Part shown: positions 62,749 to 64,000 of the stretch, piece after piece
Numbering within the stretch: the stretch's first letter is position 1
How the letters are laid out: each line of letters starts with the position of its first letter
Source of the DNA: Putridiphycobacter sp965230485
GTDB taxonomy: Bacteria > Bacteroidota > Bacteroidia > Flavobacteriales_D > Crocinitomicaceae
DNA length: 64,000 bases
Direction of reading: 5' to 3'
Assembly (NCBI GenBank): GCA_965230485.1
Contig: CBDDLA010000001.1
Coordinates: 3,100,001 to 3,164,000, forward strand
Made by a program: the position numbers and the translations under genes
Notes under the pieces: model-generated
Database searches by the model: none
What the model saw: only the letters and a program-made list of their open reading frames with translations
What the model was told of the DNA's origin: nothing

Positions 62749-64000
62749 TTAGTCCATTTTAACAATTCTACCAGTATGAATAGTATTATCGAGATGATTT
62801 GTCAACTCAATAAAGTAGATACCGCTTTCAAATCTCGAAATATCAACCTGGAATAGCTCAATATTGTAATTTGAAAATTGGTTTTGATAGATTAGAGCGC
62901 CATTAAGGCCATATAATTTGATGTCAAAATGTTCTAATAAAGCATTGTTACCTAAACTAATTGAGACGATATTATTAGCTGGATTCGGACTAATTATTAG
63001 TTGGTTACTAACGTTTGTGTTTTGATCAGCATTAATTGGAGTTTCCGTTGTTGAATTGTTATCTTCATCAACGACTGTTGGATTAACTGTACCAGATTTG
63101 ACAAAATTACCACTGCATCCTTCTATATATGCGCGGTATTCTGCGTCTGCTGTAACACTAAAACCATCTTCCATCAAGACTTCTTCTGCAGCATGGTAAA
63201 CTGCAATTGTATTAGTGTTTTCAATAGAATTGTTGGCACCGATTCTAAACGACGCTTCTTGATGATCTACATTTCCAAGATTTACATTCGTTGTTATATA
63301 TAATAGTGCAGGGCAGCATGTGCCTAGACATGAAGAAGAAGTAGTCACACTATTTCTGATTACATTACCTGGTTGTAATCCAAAACCTGTATTAAAGCTT
63401 ACAAAACAATTTTGATAATGACTGCAATAACTCATAACCGTACCGCCATTTGGAGGGCAAACAAATGTCCATCCCGATGAATTACAACCATTAAACTCAG
63501 GTGGTTCACACTCATCTATGGGGGTGTTATTCCCATTCCATACGCAAGCATGTGTATGAAGTGATCCAAAATTATGACCAAATTCATGGGCAGAAACCTG
63601 AACAGACCTTGAGTATACTGGAAAGTTTTGGTAGGTAATTTCTTGACCTGCAAAAGATTGTTTGTTATTGTCAACAGCAATTGGATCTACATTTCCACTA
63701 AGGTTACAAAAATCGCCTCCAATTGAACCTTTTCCATTTGCATATCTAAATGTTAACAACTGAGCCAGTTCCGCATTAGTGACAGTTCTAAAATTTAAGA
63801 AGTCGTTAAGGTTAGTGGCAAGGTTTTGCGTATTATTAATATCGTATGGGTCGGGTGTTACCCAAACATGAATTTGAGAGAGTGCTAATGTGATACTCTC
63901 GTTGTAGTAGATTGTTGCCACAACATTAAACATTCCAGTGACATAATTTTCGACAGATGGAATATTATTTGAAAAATGAGTATACATATCGTATTCAGTT
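62749..64000 (-). CDS. Secreted reprolysin-like zinc metalloprotease with T9SS domain (5' end beyond the window)
   Basis: The frame is open to base 64000, and the residues before the first ATG (TEYD) continue the family pattern, so the gene starts outside the window. Visible are the zinc motif HEFGHNFGSLH and the met-turn GGTVMSYC of M12B-type zincins with several cysteines. Next is a 3-coathanger-stack-like module (AEEVLMEDGFSV, YRAYIEGC) shared with the protein at 19622. A type A T9SS domain (ISPNPANNIVSISL to the end) closes it. It should be exported and cleave proteins outside the cell. An N-terminal propeptide is expected upstream. Confidence 0.88.
   Translation of the reverse strand, partial: TEYDMYTHFSNNIPSVENYVTGMFNVVATIYYNESITLALSQIHVWVTPDPYDINNTQNLATNLNDFLNFRTVTNAELAQLLTFRYANGKGSIGGDFCNLSGNVDPIAVDNNKQSFAGQEITYQNFPVYSRSVQVSAHEFGHNFGSLHTHACVWNGNNTPIDECEPPEFNGCNSSGWTFVCPPNGGTVMSYCSHYQNCFVSFNTGFGLQPGNVIRNSVTTSSSCLGTCCPALLYITTNVNLGNVDHQEASFRIGANNSIENTNTIAVYHAAEEVLMEDGFSVTADAEYRAYIEGCSGNFVKSGTVNPTVVDEDNNSTTETPINADQNTNVSNQLIISPNPANNIVSISLGNNALLEHFDIKLYGLNGALIYQNQFSNYNIELFQVDISRFESGIYFIELTNHLDNTIHTGRIVKMD

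Overview
The window looks like chromosomal DNA of a marine-type Flavobacteriales bacterium (phylum Bacteroidota). The signs are a low GC content, promoters of the TAnnTTTG type rather than TATAAT, a fused ccoN-ccoO gene, many proteins ending in type IX secretion (T9SS) type A sorting domains, a TonB-dependent receptor with a carboxypeptidase-like N-terminal domain, and A-rich ribosome binding regions. The exact genus cannot be told from the sequence.

Region 1 (1-14.7 kb) is respiration and its control. The plus strand carries the end of ccoI, then ccoS, a fused ccoNO, a ccoQ-like gene, ccoP, ccoG, ccoH and a SafE/DsbD-like membrane protein: structure, assembly and copper supply of a cbb3 oxidase. 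Facing it is a minus-strand set: a cytosolic PAS histidine kinase, two universal stress proteins and an unusual receiver-CRP/FNR fusion regulator. A palindrome TGATAAATGTCA lies in front of ccoS and in front of the usp-usp-crp operon, and a one-mismatch version lies in front of a small membrane-protein gene at 22.2 kb. This looks like a local regulon. Next come an NRAMP-like transporter and pxpABC (5-oxoprolinase).

Region 2 (15-38 kb) has a sodium/phosphate cotransporter with an added fibronectin-like domain, a PAS-fold protein, and a long run of exported proteins: sialidase-like, FG-GAP propellers (14 and 7 repeats), a 1473-residue CARDB/jelly-roll protein, a delta-60 repeat protein and others. 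Most end in T9SS domains. A tRNA-Arg(CCT) is present twice, once with a damaged acceptor stem, embedded in tRNA fragments and short repeats. An initiator tRNA-Met follows.

Region 3 (38.7-47 kb) is housekeeping (era, der, holA, an S1/CvfB-like RNA-binding protein) interrupted by a tandem pair of T9SS protein genes. One copy is broken by a single in-frame stop codon.

Region 4 (47-52 kb, minus strand) is a possible self-contained signalling unit: TonB-dependent receptor, TPR-DUF2141 protein, LytS-type kinase and LytTR regulator. Both promoters carry 21-bp-spaced direct repeats of LytTR type at the same distance from the predicted promoter element.

Region 5 (52-64 kb) holds a PiT-like transporter with a Usp protein, nhaC-ruvX, purK-purE-rsmG, membrane and MORN-repeat proteins, a solute-binding-like protein without a signal peptide, and a truncated secreted zinc metalloprotease at the right edge. 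Three genes have a promoter box exactly 4 nt before the ATG, suggesting leaderless mRNAs. No CRISPR array, rRNA, prophage or insertion sequence was seen.
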